Assembly (NCBI GenBank): GCA_964429265.1
Contig: CAYSBK010000014.1
Coordinates: 1-28,302, forward strand
DNA length: 28,302 nt
Origin: CAYSBK01 sp964429265
GTDB taxonomy: Bacteria > Planctomycetota > Phycisphaerae > Sedimentisphaerales > Anaerobacaceae
Reading direction: 5' to 3'
Both the position numbers and the translations under genes were made by a program. Of this stretch, positions 7,520 through 15,524 are shown piece after piece. The notes beneath the pieces are model-generated. The model did no database searches. It had not been told where the DNA came from and worked only from the letters and a program-made list of their open reading frames with translations. Position 1 is the first letter of the stretch. Every line of letters starts with the position of its first letter.

Positions 7520-9619
7520 TCAGCCGACGTCCGCCAGGCCCAGGGACTCACCAAACCTGTCCAGCAGCGCCCGGCGGATGTTCTTGTGGCCGGCCAGTGA
7601 CAGCATCGGGTCGGTTTCGACCACCTCGAAGGCGTGTTTCCGTGCCATCAGCAGAAGCTCGAAGTCCTCGACGATATTCGCAATTTTCAGGTCGGGAAGA
7701 CCGTGCTGGCGGGTACTGAAAAGTTCGCCAGGCCCGCGAAGGCGCAAATCCTGCTCCGCTATCTCAAAGCCGTTCGTGCTGCGGGTGATTATTTCGAGTC
7801 TCTTTCTGGCGATGTCGCTGGCGGTGGCGGCAAACAGCAGGCAATAGGATTTGGCCTGGCCTCTTCCGATTCGGCCTCGCAACTGGTGCAGTTGCGCCAA
7901 ACCAAACCTGTCGGCGTCCTCTATCACCATAATCGTGGCGTTCGGGACGTCCATCCCCACCTCTATAACCACGGTCGAGACCAGCACGTCAAGCTTCGCG
8001 CGGCGAAAATCGGACATCACCCGCTCCTTCCTGTCCGACGACATCTGGCCGTGAATCAGCCCCACGCGGAACTCGGGAAAGACCTCCTCCGACAGCCTCT
8101 TCCATTCCTCGGTGGCGGCCTTGACTTCGTTGCCGCCGTCTCGTTCAACGGGTGTTATCCGCGGGCAGACAAAATATGCCTGTCTGCCGGCCCTCAGACG
8201 CTGGCGGATGAACTCGTAGGCCCTTGGCTTGTCGGCCGGTTCCACCCACCGGGTGACGACGCCGCCCCGGCCCGGCGGCGACTGGTGGATCGTCGAAACG
8301 TCCAGGTCCCCGAACGCCGTCATCGCAAGGGTTCGCGGGATGGGCGTAGCCGTCATAACCAGACAGTGCGGCGTGGTCTGTTTTCGCATCCGGGCGCGCT
8401 GGTGAACGCCGAACTTGTGCTGTTCGTCAATCACCACCAGCCCCAGCTTCCTGAACTCGACGTCCTTTTCCAGCAATGCAACGGTGCCGACGATAATGTC
8501 GATATCTCCCTGTTTTATCTTCTTGAGCAGCTCGGTCCGTTTTTTGCCCGCGAGGCCGCCCGTGACAAGGGCGCGTCTTACCCTGCTGGATTTCAAGTAC
8601 CGCTCGATGCTCAGGAAATGCTGGGCCGCCAGGATCTCCGTCGGAGCCATAATCGCGACCTGGGTGTTGTTGGCCACCGCAAGCAGCGCCGCGTAAAGCG
8701 CGACCACCGTCTTGCCTGAGCCGACGTCACCCTGCAAAAGGCGGTTCATCGGCTCGACTTTTTGCATATCGCCGACAATCTCCGCAATGGCCTTGTTCTG
8801 GTCTTCGGTCAGCAGAAAGGGAAAACGCCTGCGGATTCGCCTGTCGATTTGTTCGCTGAAGTTCATAGCCACCGCGGACGTGAAGTGCCTGGTTCGGTAA
8901 CGCCGCAGGGCCAGGCCGAGTTGCATCAGGAAAAGCTCGTCGTATTTCAGCCGCCGCCGCGCCTTTTCGAGCTTCTCACGGTCCGGCGGCTGATGTATCC
9001 ATCGAAACGCGCTTACCCGGTCGATAAGGTTGTAGCGCTTTCGGGTGGCCTGGTCGTAAAACTCGTCAACCAGCGTGTCCAGTTGCTCCAGTACCGGCCT
9101 TATGATTCGCTTTATCTGCATACTGGTCAGACCGGAGGCCGCCGGATATACGCCGCCGCTGAAGTACTCGCCCGGTTCGGCGCCGGCGCTATCCAGCGGC
9201 AGAAATCTCGGATTTGTCATCTGCAACTGGTGCCGGTAAAGGCTGACCTTGCCCGAGACCATTATGGTCTGTCCGGGCCTTAACTTCTCGCGAAGATAGC
9301 CGCCGTGAAACCAGATAATCCGGCACAGCCCCGTATCATCGGAAAGCATTACCTCGAAAATAGGCCGGCGACGAAACGTCTGGTAGTCCGTCGATTCCAC
9401 AAGCCCCACTACGCTGGCGTGCTCACCCGGCCGCAGCCGGCATATTTTCACCGGTGCCGGTGCAAATACCCAGTCACGGGGATAATACTGCAGCAAGTCG
9501 CCGACTGTCCGGACGCCCAGCCGGGCGAAGATTTCCGCCCTGGCGGGTCCCACCCCCTTGAGATATCGCACCGGCAATGACGCCGGCCTGTCCGATTGCC
9601 GTAGTGTCTCAACCGACAT
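7520..9619 (-). CDS. recG: ATP-dependent DNA helicase RecG
   Basis: RecG remodels stalled replication forks and branched recombination intermediates. The 699-residue protein has the family order. A helix-hairpin-helix-like start (YLKGVGPARAEIFARLGV, 19-36) is followed by an OB-fold wedge domain (about 60-150). Walker A GDVGSGKT lies at 297-304 and the DEQH box at 397-400. MTATPIPRTLAM and the C-terminal helicase motifs (HGQMSSDRKERVM, TTVIEVGMDVPNA-like, QLRGRIGRG) follow. The length matches E. coli RecG (693). It starts at ATG 9619, 21 bases after the pcm stop. No good SD sequence is seen, so pcm and recG are probably co-transcribed. It stops at 7520, close to trkH. Confidence 0.97.
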   Translation of the reverse strand: MSVETLRQSDRPASLPVRYLKGVGPARAEIFARLGVRTVGDLLQYYPRDWVFAPAPVKICRLRPGEHASVVGLVESTDYQTFRRRPIFEVMLSDDTGLCRIIWFHGGYLREKLRPGQTIMVSGKVSLYRHQLQMTNPRFLPLDSAGAEPGEYFSGGVYPAASGLTSMQIKRIIRPVLEQLDTLVDEFYDQATRKRYNLIDRVSAFRWIHQPPDREKLEKARRRLKYDELFLMQLGLALRRYRTRHFTSAVAMNFSEQIDRRIRRRFPFLLTEDQNKAIAEIVGDMQKVEPMNRLLQGDVGSGKTVVALYAALLAVANNTQVAIMAPTEILAAQHFLSIERYLKSSRVRRALVTGGLAGKKRTELLKKIKQGDIDIIVGTVALLEKDVEFRKLGLVVIDEQHKFGVHQRARMRKQTTPHCLVMTATPIPRTLAMTAFGDLDVSTIHQSPPGRGGVVTRWVEPADKPRAYEFIRQRLRAGRQAYFVCPRITPVERDGGNEVKAATEEWKRLSEEVFPEFRVGLIHGQMSSDRKERVMSDFRRAKLDVLVSTVVIEVGMDVPNATIMVIEDADRFGLAQLHQLRGRIGRGQAKSYCLLFAATASDIARKRLEIITRSTNGFEIAEQDLRLRGPGELFSTRQHGLPDLKIANIVEDFELLLMARKHAFEVVETDPMLSLAGHKNIRRALLDRFGESLGLADVG

Positions 9620-9640
9620 ACCAGGTAAATAATCTACACT

Positions 9641-10309
9641 TTAGTCTTCCTGGAAGGCATATTTCCCCACGAGACTGACAAACCGGCAGTCGCAGACCGC
9701 ACAGCAATCGAGCTGTCCGCCCCTTTTGGTACATACCAGCAGCCGCTGAATTCCGGGCGGCCCCACCGGCGCCACAACCACACCACCGTCCGCAAGTTGC
9801 TCGACCACGGGCTTGGGGATTTCCGGCACGGCGGCGGTTATCATTATCCTGTCGAAAACCCGCTGCTCGGGCCACCCGGCGCTGCCGTCGCCCACCCGGA
9901 ACTCGACATTGGCGATGCCCAGTCGAGCAAGGGTCTTCTTCGCTGTTTCCGACAATTCGGCGAATCTCTCTATCGTATAAACCTTCTTGGCCAGCCTGCA
10001 AAGGATCGCGGTCTGGTATCCGCTGCCGGTTCCTATCTCGAAAACCTCGCACCAAGGCTGCACGCGCAGTTCCTGTGTCATCAGTGCCACGATGTAGGGC
10101 TGCGAAATTGTCTGGCCCATACCGATAGGCAGGGGGTTATCCGCATAGGCCCGTGACCTCTGCGCCGCCGGCACAAACTCCTCGCGAGGCAGTTCCTCCA
10201 TCACCCTGAGCACCCTCGGGTCGGTAATGTCCCTGCCTCTCAGGTCCCAGTCTATCATCCGCCGACGGACACGGGCGAATTTGTCTTCTTCTGTCTTTCC
10301 GCCGCTCAT
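9641..10309 (-). CDS. pcm: Protein-L-isoaspartate O-methyltransferase
   Basis: Repairs damaged proteins by using S-adenosylmethionine to methylate L-isoaspartyl residues. The 222-residue length fits the family (about 210-225). The substrate loop IGMGQTISQPYIVALMTQ, the SAM-binding EIGTGSGYQTAIL with VYTIER, and the later DRIMITAAVPEIPK and LADGGVVVAPVG blocks are all present in order. The start at ATG 10309 gives a family-like N-terminus; the same frame stays open far upstream, but that sequence is antisense to bioA. It is divergent from bioA and is the first gene of a minus-strand run with recG 21 bases downstream. Confidence 0.95.
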   Translation of the reverse strand: MSGGKTEEDKFARVRRRMIDWDLRGRDITDPRVLRVMEELPREEFVPAAQRSRAYADNPLPIGMGQTISQPYIVALMTQELRVQPWCEVFEIGTGSGYQTAILCRLAKKVYTIERFAELSETAKKTLARLGIANVEFRVGDGSAGWPEQRVFDRIMITAAVPEIPKPVVEQLADGGVVVAPVGPPGIQRLLVCTKRGGQLDCCAVCDCRFVSLVGKYAFQED

Positions 10310-10314
10310 AAGAT

Positions 10315-10344
10315 AATATTGGCCTGTTGCTGGCCGCTTTGCAA
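10315..10344 (-). promoter_or_regulatory. Weak promoter candidate of pcm
   Basis: On the minus strand TTGCAA (10344-10339), an 18-base spacer and AATATT (10320-10315) match the consensus in 4/6 and 4/6 positions. The -10 box would end five bases before the pcm ATG, again implying almost no leader. Weaker than the trkH and bioA cases. Confidence 0.3.
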
Positions 10345-10411
10345 ACCAATTTTCACCGCCTGGCCCGGGCGCAACAAGCCCCTGGCCTTTCGCTTGCTCC
10401 ACCCTGTGGCG

Positions 10412-10439
10412 TTGACTGCCGGACGGCGGCAGGCATAAT
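10412..10439 (+). promoter_or_regulatory. Sigma70-like promoter of bioA, very short leader
   Basis: TTGACT (10412-10417), a 16-base spacer and CATAAT (10434-10439) each match the consensus in 5/6 positions. Eight bases separate the -10 box from ATG 10448, so the leader can be only a few bases long and cannot hold an SD sequence. No BirA-type operator is recognisable around it. Confidence 0.6.
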
Positions 10440-10447
10440 ACATCTTT

Positions 10448-11812
10448 ATGAACAAACTCACCAGAGAACTGATTGACAAGGACAAGCGCCACCTGTGGCA
10501 CCCGTTTACACAGATGGCCGAGTGGCTCAGCACCGACCCGGTGATAATCGACTCGGCCGAGGGGTTCTACCTTATCGACACCGAGGGCAACCGCTATATC
10601 GACGGCGTTGCTTCGCTGTGGTGCAACGTACACGGCCATCGCGTCTCCGAAATCGACGAGGCGATAAAGGCCCAGGTTGACAAAGTTTCGCACAGCACGC
10701 TGCTGGGCCTGGCCCAGACCAGGTCGATTGAGCTTGCCGAGCGACTGGTGCGTATCACGCAGCCGGACCTGCAGAAGGTTTTCTACTCGGACAGCGGAGC
10801 AACCGCCGTCGAAATCGCCCTCAAGATGGCGTACCAGTACTGGCACAACAAGGGCCAAAAGAAACGCACGAAGTTTGTCGCCCTGGCCAACTCCTATCAC
10901 GGCGACACAATCGGATCGGTCAGCGTCGGGGGAATCGAGACCTTCCACTCGCTGTTCAGGCCGTTGCTGTTCGAGACATATTTTGTTCCGCCGCCGCATC
11001 CTTACCGCTTCGCCGGGACCCGTGGGCAATGCCTGCAGTACAGTATCGACGCGATGGAGCAGACACTGCGTCGCCACGCCGACGAGATTGCCGCCGTCGT
11101 GGTCGAACCGCTCGTACAGGCCGCCGCCGGGATGATAGTTCATCCCCGCGGATTTCTGAAAGCCGTTCGGCAAATGACGACGGACTACGGCGTGCTGCTT
11201 ATCGCCGACGAGGTGGCCACCGGCTTCGGCAAGACCGGCAAGATGTTCGCCTGCGAGCACGAGGACGTCTGCCCCGACATCATGTGCCTTGCCAAGGGCC
11301 TGACCGGCGGTTACCTGCCGCTGGCGGCCACGCTGACCACCACGGATATCTTTGACGCCTTCCTCGGAAGTCCCGCCGCCGGCAAGACCTTTTACCACGG
11401 CCACACCTATACCGGCAACGCCCTGGGCTGTGCGGCGGCGTTGGCTTCGCTGGAGTTGTTCCAGAAGAACAGGGTTTTGGAAGGTCTGCCTGCGAAAATC
11501 GACCTGATGGAAGATTATTTCCGCCGACTCGCCGCTTTGCCGTATGTCGGCGACGTCCGCCACTGCGGACTGATGGGTGCCGTCGAGCTGGTCAAAGACA
11601 AGGCAAGCAAGGCCCCCTTTGAACCGCATTTAAGGGTGGCCGCCCGGCTTTGCTCGGCTATGCGTTCGCAGGGCGTGATGCTAAGACCCCTCGGTGACTG
11701 CATCGTAGTGATGCCGCCCGTGGCCATCGACCTGCAACTGCTCGAAAGACTCCTGCAGGTCGTGCTGGCGTCGGTGGAAAAGAAACTGCCCGATATTATC
11801 AGGAGCTGTTAA
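10448..11812 (+). CDS. bioA: Adenosylmethionine-8-amino-7-oxononanoate aminotransferase
   Basis: PLP enzyme that transfers an amino group, from S-adenosylmethionine in most of the family, to 8-amino-7-oxononanoate, giving 7,8-diaminononanoate for biotin. The 454-residue protein has the diagnostic start HLWHPFTQM and the SDSGATAVEIALKMA block. PLP-binding Asp254 lies in IADEVATGFGKTG and the Schiff-base Lys283 in CLAKGLTGGYLPLA, followed by FYHGHTYTGNALGCAAALAS. Length and motifs agree with BioA rather than with other class III aminotransferases. Whether the donor is SAM or lysine cannot be told from the sequence alone. The stop codon directly abuts the bioD ATG. Confidence 0.96.
   Translation: MNKLTRELIDKDKRHLWHPFTQMAEWLSTDPVIIDSAEGFYLIDTEGNRYIDGVASLWCNVHGHRVSEIDEAIKAQVDKVSHSTLLGLAQTRSIELAERLVRITQPDLQKVFYSDSGATAVEIALKMAYQYWHNKGQKKRTKFVALANSYHGDTIGSVSVGGIETFHSLFRPLLFETYFVPPPHPYRFAGTRGQCLQYSIDAMEQTLRRHADEIAAVVVEPLVQAAAGMIVHPRGFLKAVRQMTTDYGVLLIADEVATGFGKTGKMFACEHEDVCPDIMCLAKGLTGGYLPLAATLTTTDIFDAFLGSPAAGKTFYHGHTYTGNALGCAAALASLELFQKNRVLEGLPAKIDLMEDYFRRLAALPYVGDVRHCGLMGAVELVKDKASKAPFEPHLRVAARLCSAMRSQGVMLRPLGDCIVVMPPVAIDLQLLERLLQVVLASVEKKLPDIIRSC
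11801..11805 (+). promoter_or_regulatory. Ribosome binding site of bioD inside bioA
   Basis: AGGAG within the last codons of bioA lies seven bases before the bioD ATG at 11813. It contrasts with bioA itself, which has no SD sequence, and supports translation of bioD from the bioA transcript. Confidence 0.7.
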
Positions 11813-12556
11813 ATGGGTCGGATGGGCCTGGACCTGCCGAAAAAGCCGGGACTTTTCGTAACGGGTACCGACACCGGAGTCGGAAAAACCATCATCGCCG
11901 GCGGCATCGCCAAAATCCTCAGCGACCAGGGCCGTCGTGTCGGCGTTTTCAAACCCATCGCCACCGGCTGCCGCCGACGCTGGGAAGGACTTGTAAGCGA
12001 GGATACGGAGTTCCTGGCGCTTTGTGCCAACAGCGACCACCCACTATCGGTTATCACTCCCGTGGGCTATGTTACCCCCGCCGCACCGGTCGTCAGCGCC
12101 GAATGTGAACGCAGGCCGATTGATTTCGCCGCCGTTGCCGAGGCCTACAACCATATTTGTGCCGACAGCGACGTGGTGCTCGTGGAGGGCATCGGCGGCG
12201 TGCGTGTGCCGTTGACCACACAGTTCGATGTGCTGGATTTGGCCGGCGAATTCGAACTGCCCGTTGTTATCGTGGCCCGGCCGAAGCTGGGAACGATAAA
12301 CCACACGCTTATGACCATTGACTGCGTGCGCGCGGCCAGGCTTTCGGTCGCGGGCGTCGTGATTAACGGCTTCGACGCAACTACCGCCACCGTGGCCGAA
12401 GAAACCGCCGAACAGGTCATTGCCGCCTGTGGCGGCGTCGATATACTGGCGGTAATCCCTTTCGATGAAACAACCGACGTCGACCCCCCGCAGGCTGGCC
12501 CGATGGTGCTGGAATCCCTGCGCCAATGCGACTGGGCACATCTGGCAGGGCTGTAA
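11813..12556 (+). CDS. bioD: Dethiobiotin synthetase
   Basis: ATP-dependent enzyme that closes the ureido ring of dethiobiotin from diaminononanoate and CO2, the step after BioA. The P-loop GTDTGVGKT lies at residues 18-26, followed by VFKPIATG with the conserved Lys and by LVEGIGGVRVPL, the family's VEGAGG-type block. The length (247) is slightly above the usual 220-240, mainly from a short N-terminal extension. It starts immediately after the bioA stop with its own SD sequence, so bioA-bioD is a two-gene operon. bioF, bioB, bioC and bioH are not in this window. Confidence 0.95.
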   Translation: MGRMGLDLPKKPGLFVTGTDTGVGKTIIAGGIAKILSDQGRRVGVFKPIATGCRRRWEGLVSEDTEFLALCANSDHPLSVITPVGYVTPAAPVVSAECERRPIDFAAVAEAYNHICADSDVVLVEGIGGVRVPLTTQFDVLDLAGEFELPVVIVARPKLGTINHTLMTIDCVRAARLSVAGVVINGFDATTATVAEETAEQVIAACGGVDILAVIPFDETTDVDPPQAGPMVLESLRQCDWAHLAGL

Positions 12557-12593
12557 AGCATTCGATTTGTTTAGCCCGGCTTCGAGAAAAGCG

Positions 12594-12622
12594 TTCACGC
12601 CGGGGGTTATTGGGGCTATGAT
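12594..12622 (+). promoter_or_regulatory. Sigma70-like promoter of nadB
   Basis: TTCACG (12594-12599, 4/6), a 17-base spacer and TATGAT (12617-12622, 5/6). Transcription would start near 12629, giving a leader of about 48 bases to ATG 12677. The -10 box itself contains an ATG, which opens a 20-codon frame that is probably not transcribed. Confidence 0.45.
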
Positions 12623-12676
12623 GTACGCTCGACGCTGGCCGAAAACGAACAAGCACGACGTGACGGAAACCAGACG

Positions 12677-14302
12677 ATGACAAAAAGCCCACCGCTAAGA
12701 CGGTATCTGGTAAACGTTGACAGCGCATCTACGCCCACGGTATCGACCGATTGCGCGGTAATCGGAGCGGGCATCGCAGGGCTTCGGGCGGCAATCGAAG
12801 CGGCCGAACACTGCAACGTAATCGTGCTTTGCAAAGGCAGCTTCGAAGAAAGCAACACCTGGAACGCGCAGGGTGGGATCGCTTCGGTGCTCGACGAGAC
12901 CGATACGTTTGAATCACACATAGCCGACACTCTGAAAGCGGGCTGTGGCATCTGCGATGAGGCCGTGGTCGAAATGGTGGTGCGACAGGGGCCGCAGCTT
13001 GTCAGGCAATTGCTCGAGTGGGGAACCAGGTTCGACACCGACAACGGCCGCATAGCCACCACTCTCGAAGGCGGCCACAGCCATGCACGTGTGGCCCACG
13101 CCCACGGCGACGAGACGGGCAAAATCATCGCGCAGACCCTGATAGATAAGGTCACGCAGAACCCGAGAGTCCAGGTGATAGAGCATTTCTTCGTCATCGA
13201 CCTCTTGAGCGGCCGCAACAACGAATGCATCGGGCTGATCGGCCGGGACAGCGCCGGCAACCTGCGGATAATCCGCTCGACAAGCACCATACTGGCCACC
13301 GGCGGGGCGGGCCAACTCTACCGAGAGACAACCAATCCGCAGGTCGCAACCGCCGACGGTATAGCAACCGCCTACCGCGCCGGCGCCGTCCTTGCGGACC
13401 TGGAAATGATGCAGTTCCACCCCACCACGCTCTACATAGCAGGGGCATCGCGAGCGCTGGTTACCGAGGCGCTGCGCGGCGAAGGAGCGGTGCTGGTGGA
13501 CAAGAACGGCCGGGCGTTTATGAAACAATACCACCCCGATGCCGAGTTGGCCCCGCGAGACATCGTCTCAAGGGCTATCCTCTCGCATATGCTCAAGACA
13601 AACTCCACGCACGTTTACCTGGACGCCCGCCGGTTCGACAAACGACACTTTAAGAAGAGATTTCCGCATATCTTCGAGCTATGCGAGAGTTTCGACATCG
13701 ATGTCGCCAGGGACCTTATCCCGGTCAGACCCAGCGCCCATTATATGATAGGCGGGGTAAAGGTTGACCGCTCCGCGGCAACGTCGGTCAGGAACCTCTA
13801 TGCCTGCGGAGAAGTAGCCTGCACGGGCCTGCACGGTGCGAATCGCCTGGGCAGCAACTCCCTGCTGGAGGGGCTGGTATTCGGAAGGATAGCCGGCCGC
13901 TCGGCTGCTGGCAATCTCAAGACCGCTGCCCGTCCTGCCGAAGAGGCCATAGAATACCGCGTTCCTGATTCAGGTCGCAGCCGCCTGGACACCGCAGACG
14001 TGCGAAACTCCCTGCGGGCCCTGATGTGGCGGAACGTCGGGATAACCCGAACCCACAGGGCGCTGGCGGAGGCCCGGGAGATAATCGAGTTCTGGCAGCG
14101 CTACGTGATGGACAAGGTCTTCGGTTCGCCGCAAGGCTGGGAGTGCCAGAATATGCTCACGGTGGCGTTGCTGATGGCCCAGGCCGCCCAGATGCGGCGT
14201 GAAAGCCGCGGCGTGCACTATAGAAGCGATTTCCCGCAGACCGACGACGAGCAGTTCAAGAAACATATTGAAATCAGCCGGCCGCCCGATATTCCGGGTT
14301 AG
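12677..14302 (+). CDS. nadB: L-aspartate oxidase
   Basis: FAD enzyme that oxidises L-aspartate to iminoaspartate, the first step of de novo NAD synthesis. The 541-residue protein belongs to the succinate dehydrogenase flavoprotein family. It has dinucleotide-binding GAGIAGLRAA (30-39), NTWNAQGGIAS (60-70), the NadB-type EGGHSHARVAHAHGDETG (131-148), LRGEGAVLVD, PSAHYMIGGVKVD and HGANRLGSNSLLEGLVFG. The start at ATG 12677 gives a normal N-terminus but has no clear SD sequence. nadC is about 9 kb away on the other strand, and nadA is not in the window. Succinate dehydrogenase subunit A is the main alternative and is disfavoured by the length, the HSHARVAHA block and the neighbours. Confidence 0.94.
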   Translation: MTKSPPLRRYLVNVDSASTPTVSTDCAVIGAGIAGLRAAIEAAEHCNVIVLCKGSFEESNTWNAQGGIASVLDETDTFESHIADTLKAGCGICDEAVVEMVVRQGPQLVRQLLEWGTRFDTDNGRIATTLEGGHSHARVAHAHGDETGKIIAQTLIDKVTQNPRVQVIEHFFVIDLLSGRNNECIGLIGRDSAGNLRIIRSTSTILATGGAGQLYRETTNPQVATADGIATAYRAGAVLADLEMMQFHPTTLYIAGASRALVTEALRGEGAVLVDKNGRAFMKQYHPDAELAPRDIVSRAILSHMLKTNSTHVYLDARRFDKRHFKKRFPHIFELCESFDIDVARDLIPVRPSAHYMIGGVKVDRSAATSVRNLYACGEVACTGLHGANRLGSNSLLEGLVFGRIAGRSAAGNLKTAARPAEEAIEYRVPDSGRSRLDTADVRNSLRALMWRNVGITRTHRALAEAREIIEFWQRYVMDKVFGSPQGWECQNMLTVALLMAQAAQMRRESRGVHYRSDFPQTDDEQFKKHIEISRPPDIPG

Positions 14303-14304
14303 CC

Positions 14305-14318
14305 CCGCCGGGCGGGCC
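14305..14318 (+). terminator. Weak hairpin after nadB
   Basis: CCCCGCCGGGCGGG, two bases beyond the nadB stop, can form a five-pair GC stem with a three-base loop. No T run follows, so it is not a full Rho-independent terminator. The next T-rich stretch begins near 14351. Confidence 0.25.
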
Positions 14319-14377
14319 CGCGCAAGAGCGTGGTCGGACGGGCTGGAGCTTTGTTAATTATTTATAGAATTTTTCTC

Positions 14378-14406
14378 TTGCCTTAGGCGACTAGGCACAT
14401 TAAACT
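14378..14406 (+). promoter_or_regulatory. Promoter of the XRE-S24 regulator, predicted leaderless
   Basis: TTGCCT (14378-14383, 4/6), a 17-base spacer and TAAACT (14401-14406, 4/6; fits TANNNT). Six bases separate the -10 box from ATG 14413, so transcription should begin at or next to the start codon. There is no SD sequence. Confidence 0.45.
14379..14397. promoter_or_regulatory. 19-bp dyad, candidate autoregulatory operator
   Basis: TGCCT and AGGCA form perfect five-base inverted arms separated by nine bases. The dyad overlaps the -35 box and fills most of the spacer of the regulator's own promoter, where a bound dimer would block RNA polymerase. HTH-S24 repressors commonly regulate themselves through such sites. 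The arms are short, so chance is not excluded. Confidence 0.4.
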
Positions 14407-14412
14407 CGTGGT

Positions 14413-15189
14413 ATGTCGCTCGGACAGATAATACGTGAAAAACGCGAACAGCTCGGCCTGACGCTCGAGGAGGTCAGCAGCCGCGTCGGCTATTCCAAGC
14501 CCTACCTGTCAACCATCGAGACCGGCAAGGTGAAAAATCCCCCCAGCGACGAGCTGCTTGCCAAGCTGGAGAAGGCATTGCGTTTCGAACCGGGCCTGCT
14601 GCTGCACATAGCCCATATGGAGAAGGTCCCGCCGGACGTACGCGGCCGGTACGAATCGGCCGAGGCCGAGAACCAGAAGTGGCGAACACTCGTCAGTAAC
14701 CTTATTGAGGCCAAGAACGACTCGAAACGTCTGTCGAGGCTTCTGGGCAAGAAAAAGATCGCCGGTGCGATGCGGGCTACGGCGCTTTCGGCGGGCCGGC
14801 TGGTGCCGGTGATTAACAAGGTCGCAGCCGGCTATCCGACCGATTTCGACGACCTGGATTACCCCGTCGGTGTGGCTGACGATTACGTGCGCTGCCCCGA
14901 CGTTCACGACCCGAATGCCTTTGCGGTCCGCGTTGTCGGCGACTCGATGGAGCCGAAGTTCCGCGAGGGAGACATCGTCGTCTTCTCGCCGGCCGCGGAG
15001 GTGCGCAACGGAGACGATTGCTTCGTTCGTTTCACCTCTCCGCACGAGACCACCTTCAAACGGGTCTTTTTTGAGCCGGACAACAAGGTCCGGCTCCAGC
15101 CGCGAAACGACAGCTACGCCCCGGTTATCGTTGACGGCAAGCGAATAAACGGGCTGTACCGTGCCGTTGTAAAGTACGAACGTCTTTGA
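14413..15189 (+). CDS. XRE-type HTH regulator with LexA/CI-like S24 peptidase domain
   Basis: 258 residues. An XRE/Cro-like helix-turn-helix occupies about 4-58 (IIREKREQLGLTLEEVSSRV, then SKPYLSTIETGK). A linker follows, then an S24 domain. Ser178 in VVGDSMEPKFREGDIV is the expected nucleophile and Lys216 in TTFKR the general base. Ala139-Gly140 in KVAAGYP is a plausible self-cleavage site. The spacings (39 residues from Ala139 to Ser178, then 38 to Lys216) resemble LexA (35 and 37). Such proteins repress genes until RecA-ssDNA or another signal triggers self-cleavage. No phage genes surround it, so it may be a chromosomal stress regulator. It is not called LexA because the DNA-binding domain is XRE-type rather than the winged helix of LexA. 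Confidence 0.88.
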   Translation: MSLGQIIREKREQLGLTLEEVSSRVGYSKPYLSTIETGKVKNPPSDELLAKLEKALRFEPGLLLHIAHMEKVPPDVRGRYESAEAENQKWRTLVSNLIEAKNDSKRLSRLLGKKKIAGAMRATALSAGRLVPVINKVAAGYPTDFDDLDYPVGVADDYVRCPDVHDPNAFAVRVVGDSMEPKFREGDIVVFSPAAEVRNGDDCFVRFTSPHETTFKRVFFEPDNKVRLQPRNDSYAPVIVDGKRINGLYRAVVKYERL

Positions 15190-15229
15190 GACCGCCGCCA
15201 ACGGCGAACCGGCGTCTGGGTTTTCCCTT

Positions 15230-15252
15230 CCGCGTTCTCCACGGCGGTTTTT
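15230..15252 (+). terminator. Rho-independent terminator after the XRE-S24 gene
   Basis: CCGCGT and ACGGCGG pair into a six-base-pair stem with one bulged G around loop TCTCC (15230-15247). TTTTT follows immediately at 15248-15252. It lies about 40 bases after the regulator's stop and separates it from the ferredoxin gene. Confidence 0.6.
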
Positions 15253-15265
15253 GTGCGAAAAATCG

Positions 15266-15293
15266 TTGTAAAATCCGAACGAAATTGTACGAT
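15266..15293 (+). promoter_or_regulatory. Promoter candidate of ferredoxin and tRNA-Glu
   Basis: TTGTAA (15266-15271, 4/6), a 16-base spacer and TACGAT (15288-15293, 4/6). Transcription would start near 15300, about 42 bases before the ferredoxin ATG. It is the only promoter-like site found between the preceding terminator and tRNA-Glu. Confidence 0.35.
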
Positions 15294-15341
15294 GCTGCTT
15301 TCGACGAACCGTATGAGTGTTTTTGTTGAGGGTTTTCTGCG

Positions 15342-15515
15342 ATGCCGGCGAAGATTGACAGGGAAAAATGCAGCGGATGCGAAACTTGCGTTGACGAGTG
15401 CCCCAGCGAGGCGATCTCTATGGTCGACGGCAAGGCACAGGTCGATGTCGATGCCTGCGTGGATTGCGGGGCCTGCGTCGATGCCTGCCCCGAAGAGGCG
15501 ATCAGTATGGAGTAA
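15342..15515 (+). CDS. Small two-cluster [4Fe-4S] ferredoxin
   Basis: 57 residues encoding a clostridial-type ferredoxin, a soluble low-potential electron carrier. Two complete CxxCxxCxxxCP motifs are present, with cysteines at 10, 13, 16, 20 and at 39, 42, 45, 49. Each is followed by the typical xEAI segment, and the two halves are clear repeats of one another. The N-terminus PAKIDREKCSGCETC is normal for the family. GAGGG (15328-15332) lies nine bases before ATG 15342. The redox partner cannot be named. The stop is only nine bases before tRNA-Glu. LipA, encoded just beyond the tRNAs, is an iron-sulphur radical SAM enzyme that needs reductant, but a link is only speculative. Confidence 0.92.
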   Translation: MPAKIDREKCSGCETCVDECPSEAISMVDGKAQVDVDACVDCGACVDACPEEAISME

Positions 15516-15524
15516 TTCCAGGTT

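Noticed and set aside
7634..8719. 361-residue plus-strand frame
   Set aside because: Antisense to recG, which has all helicase motifs.
10310..11629. Minus-strand frame extending pcm upstream to 662 residues
   Set aside because: It is antisense to bioA, whose motifs are complete; the pcm family begins near 10309.
12044..12652. 202-residue minus-strand frame over bioD
   Set aside because: Antisense shadow of bioD, without start signals or motifs.
12618..12680. 20-codon frame overlapping the nadB start as ATGA
   Set aside because: Its ATG is part of the predicted nadB -10 box, so it is probably not transcribed; the peptide has no leader-peptide features.
14303..15200. Prophage or integrated element around the CI-like regulator and the tRNAs
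   Set aside because: No integrase, phage gene, duplicated tRNA end or composition break was seen; neighbours are housekeeping genes.
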